Below the pieces are notes generated by a model. The model saw only the letters and a list, made by a program, of their open reading frames with translations. It ran no database searches and was not told the origin of the DNA. A stretch of DNA of 64,000 nucleotides from Alphaproteobacteria bacterium (GTDB lineage: Bacteria; Pseudomonadota; Alphaproteobacteria; CADEGL01), in contig JAPLOM010000025.1 in NCBI GenBank assembly GCA_026400755.1, positions 1 to 64,000 of the forward strand, read 5' to 3'. Of the stretch, positions 38,679-48,708 are shown in pieces. The translations under genes and the position numbers were made by a program. Each line of letters begins with the position of its first letter. Position 1 is the stretch's first letter.

Positions 38679-39608
38679 TTACGCCGCCATCAACGCCCGG
38701 ACATGCGCGGCGGAGGATTCGGCCAGAGCATCAAGGTCGTAACCGCCCTCCAGCGTCGAGACCAGCCGCCCGCGACACATCTCCTGCGCCACACCCGCCA
38801 ACCTTGCAGTCGCCCAGCCGAAATCCTCGGTCGTCAGCTCCATATTGGCCAAGGGATCGGCCGCATGGGCATCAAACCCGGCGGAGATGAAAACCATCTC
38901 GGGCCGGAACGCCTCCAGTGCAACCAGCACGCCCTTTTCCATCGCCAAACGGAACAGATCGGAATCTCCGCCCGGCGGCAGCGGCAAATTCAAAATGTTG
39001 TTGGCCACGCCGCGCTCGTCCATCGCACCCGTGCCGGGATAAAGCGGGGATTGGTGCGTCGAGGCATAGAACAGGTCGGCGTCGCGCTCGAAAGCGGCCT
39101 GGGTGCCGTTGCCGTGATGAACGTCGAAGTCGATGACGGCCACGCGCCGCAGATCGTGTTTCTTCCGCGCATGCAGCGCGCCGACGGCCACGTTGTTGAA
39201 CAGACAGAAGCCCATGGCGCGATCCGGTTCCGCGTGATGGCCCGGCGGGCGCACGGCGCAGAACGCGTTCTTCCCCTCACCCGCCATCACGGCGTCGACC
39301 GCAGCGCAGACCGCGCCCGCCGCGCGTAATGCGGCCTCGCCTGACCCGGGCGACAGCACCGTATCGGCATCGATCCGCGCCCGGCCATGAGGCGGCACGG
39401 CGCCCAGCACGCGCTGCACATGGAGCGCGGGATGGACGAGGGTGAGTTGCGCATCGTCCGCGCGCGGCGCCTCGCGCCGGTCGAGCGCGGCGAAGTCCGG
39501 CCCGTCCAACGCGTTCATGATCGCGGCCAGGCGCGCGGGGCGCTCCGGATGCTGCGGCCCGGGGTCATGGTCGAGGCACGCCGGGTGCGTGAACAGAAGC
39601 GTCGTCAT
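38679..39608 (-). CDS. histone deacetylase family protein
   Basis: HPERPARL, RPPGHHAEPDRAMGFCLFNNVA, DFDVHHGNGTQ. Confidence 0.93.
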   Translation of the reverse strand: MTTLLFTHPACLDHDPGPQHPERPARLAAIMNALDGPDFAALDRREAPRADDAQLTLVHPALHVQRVLGAVPPHGRARIDADTVLSPGSGEAALRAAGAVCAAVDAVMAGEGKNAFCAVRPPGHHAEPDRAMGFCLFNNVAVGALHARKKHDLRRVAVIDFDVHHGNGTQAAFERDADLFYASTHQSPLYPGTGAMDERGVANNILNLPLPPGGDSDLFRLAMEKGVLVALEAFRPEMVFISAGFDAHAADPLANMELTTEDFGWATARLAGVAQEMCRGRLVSTLEGGYDLDALAESSAAHVRALMAA

Positions 39609-39841
39609 TGCGTCCCCGCCTTGCGCAACAGGAAGCTGAAGACGCCGTCCGTCTCGTTCCATTCCAGCAGCGAATGGCCGGTGGATTGCGCGAAGGTCTG
39701 GAAATCCTTGATCGCGCCAGGATCGGTGGCCAGCACCTCCAACTCATCCCCCGCATTGAGGCGCCGCAACGCGCGGCGCGCCTTAAGGACGGGCAACGGG
39801 CAGCTCAGGCCGATGGTGTCGAGGGTTTGGCGATCGGACAC
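39605..39841 (-). CDS. TusA family sulfurtransferase
   Basis: DTIGLSCPLPVLKARRALRRL CPxP motif. Confidence 0.9.
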   Translation of the reverse strand: MSDRQTLDTIGLSCPLPVLKARRALRRLNAGDELEVLATDPGAIKDFQTFAQSTGHSLLEWNETDGVFSFLLRKAGTQ

Positions 39842-39848
39842 GGGCGCC

Positions 39849-40712
39849 TCAGAAGCGGTTGACGGGAATTTTGAGATAGCGCGTGCCGTTCTCTTCCGCC
39901 GCGGGCAAGACACCGCCGCGCACGTTGACCTGGACCGCGGGCAACAGAAGCTCTGGCAAGGGCAGCGCCTTGTCGCGTTCCGTCCGCAACCGCACGAACT
40001 CCTCCTCCGTCACCCCCTGATGAATATGGACGTTCTGGGCCTTTTGTTCCGCCACCGTCGTCTCCCAGGCCAAAGGCCGGCCATGGGGCATATAGTCGTG
40101 GCACATATAAAGGCAAGTCTCGGGCGGCAGTTCGAACAGGCGATGGATCGAGCGGTAGAGCGTAGCCGCGTCGCCGCCCGGGAAATCCACGCGCGAGGTG
40201 CCGTAGTCCGGCATGAACATCGTGTCGCCGACCCATGCATGGCCCTCGACGACATAGCTGACGCAGGCCGGCGTGTGGCCGGGCGTATGCATCACGCGGG
40301 CGGACAGGCCGCCGATCTTGAACGCCTCGCCGTCGCGGAAACGGTGGTCGAACTGGGAGCCGTCGGCCGGAAAATCCGGCGGCAGGTTGTAGATGCCCTT
40401 CCAGGTCGACTGCACGGTGGTGACGTGCTCGCCGATGGCCAGCTTGGCGCCCTTCAACTTGTCGCGCAGATAGCCGCCCGCGGACAGATGATCGGCATGG
40501 ACATGCGTCTCCAAAATCCAATCGACCGTCAGCCCTTCAGCGCGCACGAAGTCGCAAATCTCGTCTGCCAGCGCCGTTGAAGTGCGGCCCGCGCGCGCCT
40601 CGTAATCGAGCACGGGATCGACGATCGCGGCCCTGCGGCTGGCCGGATCGGCCACCACGTAGGACAGCGTCGAGGAATGTTTATCGAAGACGGCTTTGAT
40701 CGCGGGAGTCAT
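39849..40712 (-). CDS. MBL-fold persulfide dioxygenase (ETHE1/PDO-like)
   Basis: ILETHVHADHLSAGGYL HxHxDH motif, TPGHTPACVSYVV, VGDTMFMPDYGTSR. Confidence 0.88.
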   Translation of the reverse strand: MTPAIKAVFDKHSSTLSYVVADPASRRAAIVDPVLDYEARAGRTSTALADEICDFVRAEGLTVDWILETHVHADHLSAGGYLRDKLKGAKLAIGEHVTTVQSTWKGIYNLPPDFPADGSQFDHRFRDGEAFKIGGLSARVMHTPGHTPACVSYVVEGHAWVGDTMFMPDYGTSRVDFPGGDAATLYRSIHRLFELPPETCLYMCHDYMPHGRPLAWETTVAEQKAQNVHIHQGVTEEEFVRLRTERDKALPLPELLLPAVQVNVRGGVLPAAEENGTRYLKIPVNRF

Positions 40713-40821
40713 GAGCGGGCACGATTGTATCGGGTCCGCCCCCGGGAACGGTAGGGCGGATTGACTCGCCCGACGGCCTATAAGACCTTGGCCGCGAAGC
40801 GGCGCCACAAGGACAATCCCC

Positions 40822-41604
40822 GTGACGGCTTATACCGACATCCTGGCCGACACACCGAAGGCGGGTGTCCGCCTGATCACTCTCAATCGCCCGAAGGTCT
40901 TGAACGCCCTGCGCTCCACGTTGCTGGAGGAACTGGCGGCAGAGATCGCGCACGCCCGGGACGATGCTGAAATCCGCGTGGTCGTTCTTACGGGCAACGA
41001 GCGCGCCTTCGCCGCGGGCGCCGATATCGCCGAGATGGCCGACCGGACGGTGGTCGACGTGCTGGGCATGGACCGGCGCATGAGTTTCTGGCACGCGCTG
41101 CGCAGCTTTCCCAAGCCGCTGATCGCCGCGGTCAACGGCTTCGCACTCGGCGGCGGCTGCGAGCTGGCCATGTGTGCGGACATCATCGTGGCGGGCGAAG
41201 GCGCGCGCTTCGGTCAGCCCGAAATCAATCTCGGTCTGATCCCCGGCGCGGGCGGCACCCAGCGCCTCACGCGCGCGGTCGGCAAGTCTCGCGCCATGAA
41301 GATGGTGCTGACGGGCGAAGCCATCGACGCGCGCGCGGCCCTGGCCGCCGGCCTGATCGCGGAGGTGGTGCCGCCCGAACTCGCGCTCGACCGCGCCCTC
41401 GAACTGGCTGAGACCATCGCCGCCAAGCCGCCGGTTGCCGTGCGCCTGGCCAAGGAGGCCGTTTTGAAGGCGCAGGAGATGACGCTGGAGGCCGGGCTCG
41501 ACTACGAGCGCAAGGCCTTTGCCATGCTGTTCGCGACCGAGGACCGGCGCGAGGGCGTGCAGGCTTTCCTTGAAAAGCGCAAACCCGTGTTTAAGGGACG
41601 CTGA
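40822..41604 (+). CDS. enoyl-CoA hydratase (PaaF-like)
   Basis: AVNGFALGGGCELAM, FGQPEINLGLIPGAGGTQRL. Confidence 0.92.
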   Translation: MTAYTDILADTPKAGVRLITLNRPKVLNALRSTLLEELAAEIAHARDDAEIRVVVLTGNERAFAAGADIAEMADRTVVDVLGMDRRMSFWHALRSFPKPLIAAVNGFALGGGCELAMCADIIVAGEGARFGQPEINLGLIPGAGGTQRLTRAVGKSRAMKMVLTGEAIDARAALAAGLIAEVVPPELALDRALELAETIAAKPPVAVRLAKEAVLKAQEMTLEAGLDYERKAFAMLFATEDRREGVQAFLEKRKPVFKGR

Positions 41605-41605
41605 C

Positions 41606-42397
41606 GTGGCCTACGAAACGATCCTGTTCGACAAGAAGGACGGCGTGGCCACGATCACGCTGAACCGCCCCAACCAACTCAACGCCTTCACGGCGAAGAT
41701 GCACGAGGAGCTGCGCGCGGTCCTGGGCGAGATCGCCAAGGACGCCGAGATCCGCGCGGTCCTTTTGACCGGCTCGGGGCGCGGCTTCTGCGCGGGCCAG
41801 GACTTGCAAGAGGTGAAGCCGTCCGACGTCGGCGCCGGGCGCGATCTGGCCCAACGTCTCGACCGCAACTACAACCGCCTGATCCGCCTGCTGCGCAGTC
41901 TGGAGAAGCCGGTATTGGCCGCAGTCAACGGCGTGGCCGCAGGTGCGGGCGCGAACCTAGCGCTGGCTTGCGACATCGTGTTGGCCGCGCGCTCGGCCAG
42001 CTTCATCCAGGCCTTCGCGCGCATCGGCCTGGTGCCGGATTCGGGCGGCAGCTATTTCCTGCCGCGCAAGGTTGGCGAGGCGCGCGCCGCCGCCCTGTTC
42101 ATGCTGGGCGATTCCGTTTCCGCCGAACAGGCCGAAGCCTGGGGCATGATCTGGAAGTGCGTCGACGACGCGACGCTGGCAGGCGAGGCGCAAGCCCTGG
42201 CCGCGCGGCTGGCCGTGGCGCCAACCAAATCGCTCGGCCTCATCAAGCGGCTGCTGAACGCCTCGGCTACCAATACGCTGGACCAGCAGCTTGACCTGGA
42301 GCGCGATCTACAACGTATCGCGGGCGGCTCGGAAGACTATCGCGAGGGCGTGGCGGCATTCCGCGAGAAGCGCAAGCCCGCCTTCAAGGGGCATTGA
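41606..42397 (+). CDS. enoyl-CoA hydratase/isomerase (PaaG-like)
   Basis: SGRGFCAGQDLQEV, IGLVPDSGGSYFLPR; GTG start. Confidence 0.88.
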   Translation: MAYETILFDKKDGVATITLNRPNQLNAFTAKMHEELRAVLGEIAKDAEIRAVLLTGSGRGFCAGQDLQEVKPSDVGAGRDLAQRLDRNYNRLIRLLRSLEKPVLAAVNGVAAGAGANLALACDIVLAARSASFIQAFARIGLVPDSGGSYFLPRKVGEARAAALFMLGDSVSAEQAEAWGMIWKCVDDATLAGEAQALAARLAVAPTKSLGLIKRLLNASATNTLDQQLDLERDLQRIAGGSEDYREGVAAFREKRKPAFKGH

Positions 42398-43935
42398 TGC
42401 CGGGTCTCACGCGCGAAATGCCCATCGCCATCATCGGCGCCGGCACCATGGGCGCCGGCATCGCGCAAGTGGCCGCGGCCGCGGGCCATCCCGTGCTGCT
42501 GTTCGACGCACGGCAAGACGCACCGGCACGCGCGATCGAGCAGATCAAGGCATCGCTGGCCCGCCTGGTCGAGCGCAAGCGCATGACCGAGGCGGATGCG
42601 TCGGCGTTAGCCGCGCGCATCCGCCCATGTACGGCGCTAGCCGACCTCAAGGGCGCCGGTCTGGCCATCGAGGCTATCGTCGAGGACATGGCGATCAAGA
42701 AAGCACTGTTCACGGAACTCGAAAGCCTGCTCGGCCCAGACGCGGTACTGGCCACCAACACCTCGTCTCTGTCGATCACAGAGTTGGCGGGCGGGCTCAA
42801 GCGCCCCGAGCGCGTGGCGGGGATGCATTTCTTCAACCCCGCGCCGGTGATGCCGCTGGTCGAGATCATCCGCGGCTTCGCGACCGGGGCCGACGTGGCG
42901 CAGACCGTGTTCGACACGGCCAAGGCCTGGGGCAAGAAGCCCGTCCACGTGAAATCGACGCCGGGCTTTCTCGGCAACCGCGTGGCGCGGCCTTTCTATG
43001 GCGAGGCGCTGCGCACGCTGGAGGAAAGCGCGACCGACGTCGCGACCTACGACGCGCTGATCCGCGAGGCCGGCGGTTTTCGCATGGGCGCGTTCGAGCT
43101 GCTGGATCTGGTCGGCATCGACGTGAACTGGGCGGTCACGAATTCCGTTCACGACGCCTATTTCCACGACCCGCGCTATAAGCCGTTCCGCATCCAGGGC
43201 GAGATGGTTGCGGCCGGCCGGTTGGGCCGGAAAACGAAGCTCGGCTTCTACGACTATCGCGAAGGCGCGCCGCCGCCTCAGCCCCAGGACGCGGCACCGG
43301 CCCCCGCCCCCGCGCACGTCACCATCGAAGGCGATCTGGGCCCCGCCGCATCGCTTGAAGGCCGCGCCGATCGCGCGGTCATCGCCGTGCGCCGTCTACC
43401 GGGCGCAGGCGCGCTGGTCTTGCCGGAATGCCGCCTGGTTCTTTCCGACGGCCGCACAGCGACGGAGCGCATGGCACAGGAAGGTGGTGCGCCGCTCGTC
43501 CTGTTCGACCTCGCGCTCGACTATGCCGTGGCCCCACGCATCGCCATCGCCGCAGCCGACCAGGCGCCGCGCAGGGCGCTGACCGCTGCGACGGGATTCT
43601 TTCAGGCGCTGGGCATGAAGATTTCGGTGGTCGACGACATTCCGGGCCTGATCGTGATGCGCACCGTCGCGATGCTGTCCAATTTCGGTTTCGATGCGGT
43701 GCACGCGGGCATCGCGGACGCGGCCGGGGTCGATCTGGCCATGCAGGCCGCGTTCAACTATCCGCTTGGCCCCGTGACGTGGGCGGAGCGCATCGGCCTG
43801 GCGCACGTCGCGGCCACACTCGACAACATCGCCCGCGCCTACGGCGAGGATCGCTATCGCGCCTCGCCCCTTCTGCGCCGCCGCGCGGCCGCGGGCCTGA
43901 CGCTGAGCGGCACGCCCTTCCCCACTCCGAGGTAA
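42397..43935 (+). CDS. 3-hydroxyacyl-CoA dehydrogenase (PaaH-like)
   Basis: IAIIGAGTMGAGIAQVAAAAG, MHFFNPAPVMPLVEII, two C-terminal 3HCDH domains. Confidence 0.92.
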   Translation: MPGLTREMPIAIIGAGTMGAGIAQVAAAAGHPVLLFDARQDAPARAIEQIKASLARLVERKRMTEADASALAARIRPCTALADLKGAGLAIEAIVEDMAIKKALFTELESLLGPDAVLATNTSSLSITELAGGLKRPERVAGMHFFNPAPVMPLVEIIRGFATGADVAQTVFDTAKAWGKKPVHVKSTPGFLGNRVARPFYGEALRTLEESATDVATYDALIREAGGFRMGAFELLDLVGIDVNWAVTNSVHDAYFHDPRYKPFRIQGEMVAAGRLGRKTKLGFYDYREGAPPPQPQDAAPAPAPAHVTIEGDLGPAASLEGRADRAVIAVRRLPGAGALVLPECRLVLSDGRTATERMAQEGGAPLVLFDLALDYAVAPRIAIAAADQAPRRALTAATGFFQALGMKISVVDDIPGLIVMRTVAMLSNFGFDAVHAGIADAAGVDLAMQAAFNYPLGPVTWAERIGLAHVAATLDNIARAYGEDRYRASPLLRRRAAAGLTLSGTPFPTPR

Positions 43936-43937
43936 CC

Positions 43938-45143
43938 ATGGCCGACGCCTTCATTTGCGATGGGATCCGCACGCCTATTGGCCGCTATGCCGGTGCGCTC
44001 TCGTCCATCCGCACGGACGATCTGGCCACCTTGCCGATCCGGGCGCTGATGGCGCTTGCGCCTGCTACCGATTGGGGCCAGCTCGACGACGTCTATCTCG
44101 GCTGCGTCAATCAGGCCGGCGAGGACAATCGCAACGTGGCGCGCATGGCTGTGCTGCTGGCGGGCCTGCCGGTCGAAGTGCCGGGTGCGACCGTCAACCG
44201 CCTGTGTGGCTCGGGCCTGGAAGCGGTTGCCGCGGCCGCGCGTTCGATCATGGGTGGTGATAACCAGTTCCTCTTGGCCGGCGGCGTCGAAAGCATGTCG
44301 CGCGCGCCCTTCGTGATGCCGAAGGCAACGGAGGCGTTTTCGCGCCAAGCAGCCATCGAAGACACGACGATCGGCTGGCGCTTCGTAAACCCCGCCATGA
44401 AAGCTCGTTACGGCACCGACGCCATGCCGGAGACGGCGGAGAATTTGGCGGCAGAGCTGCAGATTTCGCGCGCGGACCAGGACGCCTATGCGCTGCGCAG
44501 CCAGCAGCGCGCGGCCAAGGCCCAAGCGGATGGCGTGTTCGCGACCGAGATCGTCGCCGTGCCGGTGAAGAAGGGACGCGGCGATCCGATACTGGTGGAC
44601 AAGGACGAACATCCGCGCCCCGAGACCACCATGGACATGCTGGCCAAGCTGAAGGCGCCGTTCCGCGAAGGCGGTTCGGTCACCGCGGGCAACGCCTCGG
44701 GCGTGAACGACGGCGCGGCCGCACTGGTCGTGGCGTCGGAAGCCGCCGTCAAGCGTCACGGCCTCAAGCCCCGCGCGCGCGTGCTGGGTACGGCCACCGC
44801 CGGCGTGCCGCCGCGCACCATGGGCATCGGCCCCGCCCCGGCGGCGCGTAAAGTTCTAGAACGCCTGGGCCTCAAGCTGTCCGCCATGGACGTGATCGAG
44901 GTGAACGAGGCCTTCGCCGCACAAGTGCTGGCCGTCACGCGCGATCTGGGCCTGCCCGATGATGCGCCGCACGTGAACCCAAACGGCGGCGCCATCGCAC
45001 TCGGCCATCCGCTGGGCATGAGCGGCGCACGCCTGGCGCTGACCGCCGTCAACCAGCTCGAGCGCACGAAGGCGCGTCATGCCCTGATCAGCATGTGCAT
45101 CGGCGTCGGCCAGGGCATCGCCATGGTGGTGGAACGAGTCTGA
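43938..45143 (+). CDS. 3-oxoadipyl-CoA/acetyl-CoA thiolase (PaaJ/PcaF-like)
   Basis: RLCGSGLEAV, NPNGGAIALGHPLGMSGAR, CIGVGQGIA. Confidence 0.93.
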   Translation: MADAFICDGIRTPIGRYAGALSSIRTDDLATLPIRALMALAPATDWGQLDDVYLGCVNQAGEDNRNVARMAVLLAGLPVEVPGATVNRLCGSGLEAVAAAARSIMGGDNQFLLAGGVESMSRAPFVMPKATEAFSRQAAIEDTTIGWRFVNPAMKARYGTDAMPETAENLAAELQISRADQDAYALRSQQRAAKAQADGVFATEIVAVPVKKGRGDPILVDKDEHPRPETTMDMLAKLKAPFREGGSVTAGNASGVNDGAAALVVASEAAVKRHGLKPRARVLGTATAGVPPRTMGIGPAPAARKVLERLGLKLSAMDVIEVNEAFAAQVLAVTRDLGLPDDAPHVNPNGGAIALGHPLGMSGARLALTAVNQLERTKARHALISMCIGVGQGIAMVVERV

Positions 45144-45532
45144 TGCCCGCGCCCTACCGCGGCGGCTGCTTGTGCGGCGCCATCCGCTATGAAGCCACCG
45201 CCGCGCCGCTCGGCGCCGGATATTGCCATTGCAGCCTGTGCCGCCGCGCGACCGGCGCCCCCATCTTCCTGGGCGTGGCATTCCCGCGCGAATCCTTCCG
45301 CCTGCTGCAGGGCCGGACACGCACCCATCCAAGCTCCGAGCGCGGCATCCGCCATTTCTGCGGCGATTGCGGCAGCGCGCTCTTCTTCGAACTGCTCGAC
45401 AAGCCGAAGCAATGGGAAGTGCTGATCGGTTCGCTGGACGATGCCAGCGGCATCGAGCCCAGCATCCATGTCTGCGTGTCGAGCGGCGTCGGCTGGCTGC
45501 AGATCGCTGATGGGCTGCCGCGCCGCGCCTGA
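45143..45532 (+). CDS. GFA family protein
   Basis: GGCLCGAIRYE, HCSLCRRATGAP, FCGDCGSALF. Confidence 0.92.
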   Translation: MPAPYRGGCLCGAIRYEATAAPLGAGYCHCSLCRRATGAPIFLGVAFPRESFRLLQGRTRTHPSSERGIRHFCGDCGSALFFELLDKPKQWEVLIGSLDDASGIEPSIHVCVSSGVGWLQIADGLPRRA

Positions 45533-45600
45533 ACATTCGGCCAGCGCATAAGAACGTTTAGAGGTTTAGACTAGGGACCTCCCCAAGCACGGAGCCCGCC

Positions 45601-46560
45601 ATGCCGCTCAAGACCAAGCTGACCGAACTGCTGGGCATCGAGCACCCCATCATCCTGGCCCCCATGGGCGGGGTGTCCGGCGGCGCGCTGGCTGCCTCGG
45701 TCACGCGTGCGGGCGGTTTCGGTTTGATCGGCGCCGGCTACGGCGACCCCGCTTGGATCGAACACGAATTCGCCGCCGCAGGAAACACGCCGGTGGGCAT
45801 CGGTTTCATCACCTGGAGCCTGGCCAAACAGCCGCAGCTTCTCGACCTGGCGCTGGCGCGCAAGCCGCGCACGGTCATGCTGTCCTTCGGCGATGCCGAA
45901 CCCTTCGCGCGCAAGGTGAAGGACTCCGGCGCAATCCTGATCTGCCAGATTCAGAACGTGAAGGATGCCAAGACGGTGGCGCGGCTCGGCGCCGACATCG
46001 TCGTGGCGCAGGGCACCGAGGCAGGCGGCCACGGCGCGGGCCGCGCGACCTTCACGCTCGTGCCCGCCGTCGTCGACGCCGTATCGCCTGTGCCGGTGGT
46101 GGCCGCCGGCGGGATCGCGGACGGGCGCGGCTTGGCGGCATCTCTCATGCTCGGCGCCGTGGGCGCCTTGATCGGCACGCGCTTCTCCGCCTCGCAGGAA
46201 TCCCTGACCCACCCGAATCTGAAGAAGCGCATCGTCGAGTCCGATGGCGATTCGACCACGCGGACGAAGGTGTTCGACACGGTGCGCGGCTATACCTGGC
46301 CCCATCCCTACGACGGACGTGCGATCCGCAACGACTTCCTGGAACGCTGGAACGGCAACGACGCCGGGCTGCAGGCAACCATGGCAACCGAAGGGCCGCG
46401 CTACAAAGACGCTGCCGCGCAGGGCGACACGAACACGATGGTAATGTTCGCGGGCGAAAACATCGACCTGATCCACGATCTGCCGCCGGCCGCCGATATC
46501 GTGGCGCGGATCTCGAAAGACGCCGAAACGCTTTTGTCGCGCCCGCCCGGCTTGCGTTAG
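45601..46560 (+). CDS. nitronate monooxygenase family protein
   Basis: HPIILAPMGGVSGGALAASV, AQGTEAGGHGAG, VVAAGGIADGRGLAASLMLGA. Confidence 0.9.
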   Translation: MPLKTKLTELLGIEHPIILAPMGGVSGGALAASVTRAGGFGLIGAGYGDPAWIEHEFAAAGNTPVGIGFITWSLAKQPQLLDLALARKPRTVMLSFGDAEPFARKVKDSGAILICQIQNVKDAKTVARLGADIVVAQGTEAGGHGAGRATFTLVPAVVDAVSPVPVVAAGGIADGRGLAASLMLGAVGALIGTRFSASQESLTHPNLKKRIVESDGDSTTRTKVFDTVRGYTWPHPYDGRAIRNDFLERWNGNDAGLQATMATEGPRYKDAAAQGDTNTMVMFAGENIDLIHDLPPAADIVARISKDAETLLSRPPGLR

Positions 46561-47414
46561 ACCGCCACCGCGAGCCGTCCGACCTCCGCCAGCACCGCGC
46601 TCCGCTGGTCGTCGGAGGCGTCGGCCCCGACGTAATAGGCCGTGACGAGAACAGGCGCGCGATTGGGCGGCCAGATGATGGCGACATCGTTCGTCGCGTT
46701 GTTACCGCCGGAGCCGGTCTTGTCGCCCACGCGCCAACCGCTCGGCGCGCCAGCCCGCAAGCGTTGGTCGCCGGTCTTGTTTGCGACAAGCCATGCCGTC
46801 AGTTGCGCGCGGGACGAATCAGACAGCGCCGTTCCGAGGACAGTCTTGCGCAAGGTTTCTAGCATCGCAGTGGGCGTGGTGGTGTCGCGCGGGTCGCCGG
46901 GCGCGGCCTCATTCAGCGCCGTCTCCCGCCGGTCGAGGCGTGTGAAGCCGTCACCGATCGAGCGCATATACGCCGTCAACCCGGAAGGCCCGCCGAAGCT
47001 GTCGAGCAGCAGGTTACCCGCCGTGTTGTCGCTGAGGGTCACCGCGGCTTCGCAAATCTCGCCGACCGTCATGCCGCCTTCGACATGTTTTTCGGTGACC
47101 GGCGAATAGGTCACCAGATAGTCCTTAGGATAGACCACGCGGCGGTCGAGACTTTCTTCCTTGCGATCGACCCGCGCCAGCACGAAGGACGCGGCTAGAA
47201 ACTTGAAGGTGCTGCACAGAGGAAAGCGCTCATCGCCCCGATACGCGCGCAGCTTGCCGCTGGCCACATCAAGGATGGCCACACCCAGGCGGCCGCCATG
47301 ACGCCGTTCGAGCGCAACGACGGCATTCTCGAAATCGTCCGCCCAGGCTCGAAGCGCCCAACAAGCCGGCGCCGCGAGCAACGACGCCGCCAATATCGTC
47401 CGGCGAGAAATCAC
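46557..47414 (-). CDS. class A beta-lactamase with Tat-type signal
   Basis: SRRTILAASLLAAP signal, STFK, SDN, ETALN, KTGSGG motifs; GTG start overlaps upstream stop. Confidence 0.92.
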   Translation of the reverse strand: MISRRTILAASLLAAPACWALRAWADDFENAVVALERRHGGRLGVAILDVASGKLRAYRGDERFPLCSTFKFLAASFVLARVDRKEESLDRRVVYPKDYLVTYSPVTEKHVEGGMTVGEICEAAVTLSDNTAGNLLLDSFGGPSGLTAYMRSIGDGFTRLDRRETALNEAAPGDPRDTTTPTAMLETLRKTVLGTALSDSSRAQLTAWLVANKTGDQRLRAGAPSGWRVGDKTGSGGNNATNDVAIIWPPNRAPVLVTAYYVGADASDDQRSAVLAEVGRLAVAV

Positions 47415-48631
47415 CCGCCGATCTTGCGCAGGTTGACCGCCGGATCGGCCAACTGGTCCGGCGTGACGGAAACCCCCGATGCCATCAAGCGCTCGAGGGT
47501 GCGCACCTCGCGCCCATTGTTGATCGCGTTGACGCCGACGATCTTGCCGCCGTGCAGATAGAACGCCGTGAAACTGCCCGAAGCGGGATCGCCGCGATAG
47601 GCCAGCCGATCCCAAGCCGAGGGCGCGCCGATCATCTGCAGATTGGTTTCATACTGGTCCGACCAAACCCACAGCCGGTCGTTATGGATGTGATTTTCGC
47701 CCGCCATGTTGCGGCCCACCGCCATGCCCTGGTCTTGCGCGTTCTGATAGGACTCGAGCCGCAGACGGCGCCCGGCCCAAGCGTTCGGCTGATTGGCCAC
47801 ATCGCCCGCTGCAAAAATGTCAGGGTCCGAGGTACGGCCATGCTCGTCCACGACGATGCCGTTGTCGACGACAAGGCCCGCTTCGGCAGCCAGTTCCACG
47901 TTCGGCACGATGCCGATGCCGATGATCAAGAGATCGCACGGAAGCGCCGAGCCATCGGCAAACAGGACGCGCTCGATTTTACCCACGCCTTCAAAACGCA
48001 CAATCTGGGCCCCCAGGCGCACGTCGGTGCCATGCTTCTTGTGCAACTCGACGAAATGAGCGCCCACCTCGGGCGCGATGGCCCGGCCCATCAACCGGTC
48101 CGCCGCCTCCAGCACCGTGACCGTGCAGCCGCAGGCACGCGCACTGGCCGCAGCCTCGAGACCGATGAAACCGCCGCCGATCACCACGACGCGCGGCGTG
48201 CCCTTCAGGAGCGCACGGATGGCGTGAGAATCCGCGATGGTACGCAGGTAGAAGACGCCCGGCAGGTCCGCGCCGGGCAACGGCAGCTTGCGCACCCGCG
48301 CGCCGGTGGCCAGCAGGAGCTTGTCATACTTGACAACTTCACCGCCGATCCGCACCTGGCGCGCACTGCGGTCGATACCAGTCACGGCCGCGCCCAGTTT
48401 CAGCTCAATAGACTTTTCCTCATAGAACGTGCGCGGGTGAAGCTGAACGCGCTCGATTCCCTCGTCGCCCTTGAGAAGCTGCTTGGACAAAGGCGGCCGT
48501 TCGTAGGGGATCCGCTCCTCCTCGCCAATCAGCACGATTCGCCCGCCAAAACCCGTGGTGCGCGCGGCTTGCGCTGCGCGCCCGCCGGCCTGCGAAGCGC
48601 CCACGATGACCAAGCTGTCCAATGACGACAT
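47411..48631 (-). CDS. NAD(P)/FAD-dependent ferredoxin reductase-type oxidoreductase
   Basis: VIVGASQAGGRAAQAAR, VVVIGGGFIGLEAAASA, DPDIFAAGDVA. Confidence 0.92.
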   Translation of the reverse strand: MSSLDSLVIVGASQAGGRAAQAARTTGFGGRIVLIGEEERIPYERPPLSKQLLKGDEGIERVQLHPRTFYEEKSIELKLGAAVTGIDRSARQVRIGGEVVKYDKLLLATGARVRKLPLPGADLPGVFYLRTIADSHAIRALLKGTPRVVVIGGGFIGLEAAASARACGCTVTVLEAADRLMGRAIAPEVGAHFVELHKKHGTDVRLGAQIVRFEGVGKIERVLFADGSALPCDLLIIGIGIVPNVELAAEAGLVVDNGIVVDEHGRTSDPDIFAAGDVANQPNAWAGRRLRLESYQNAQDQGMAVGRNMAGENHIHNDRLWVWSDQYETNLQMIGAPSAWDRLAYRGDPASGSFTAFYLHGGKIVGVNAINNGREVRTLERLMASGVSVTPDQLADPAVNLRKIGG

Positions 48632-48708
48632 GCAATTCTCCTCAACTTCTTGCGCACGATAGCGGCCCGTGCGAAGTAGCTTCAAGCGGCAAGAGCGAGA
48701 CGTTCCGG

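Noticed and set aside
46557-47414. Beta-lactamase as a recently acquired resistance cassette
   Set aside because: No integron, IS or transposase features nearby, and composition matches the flanks.
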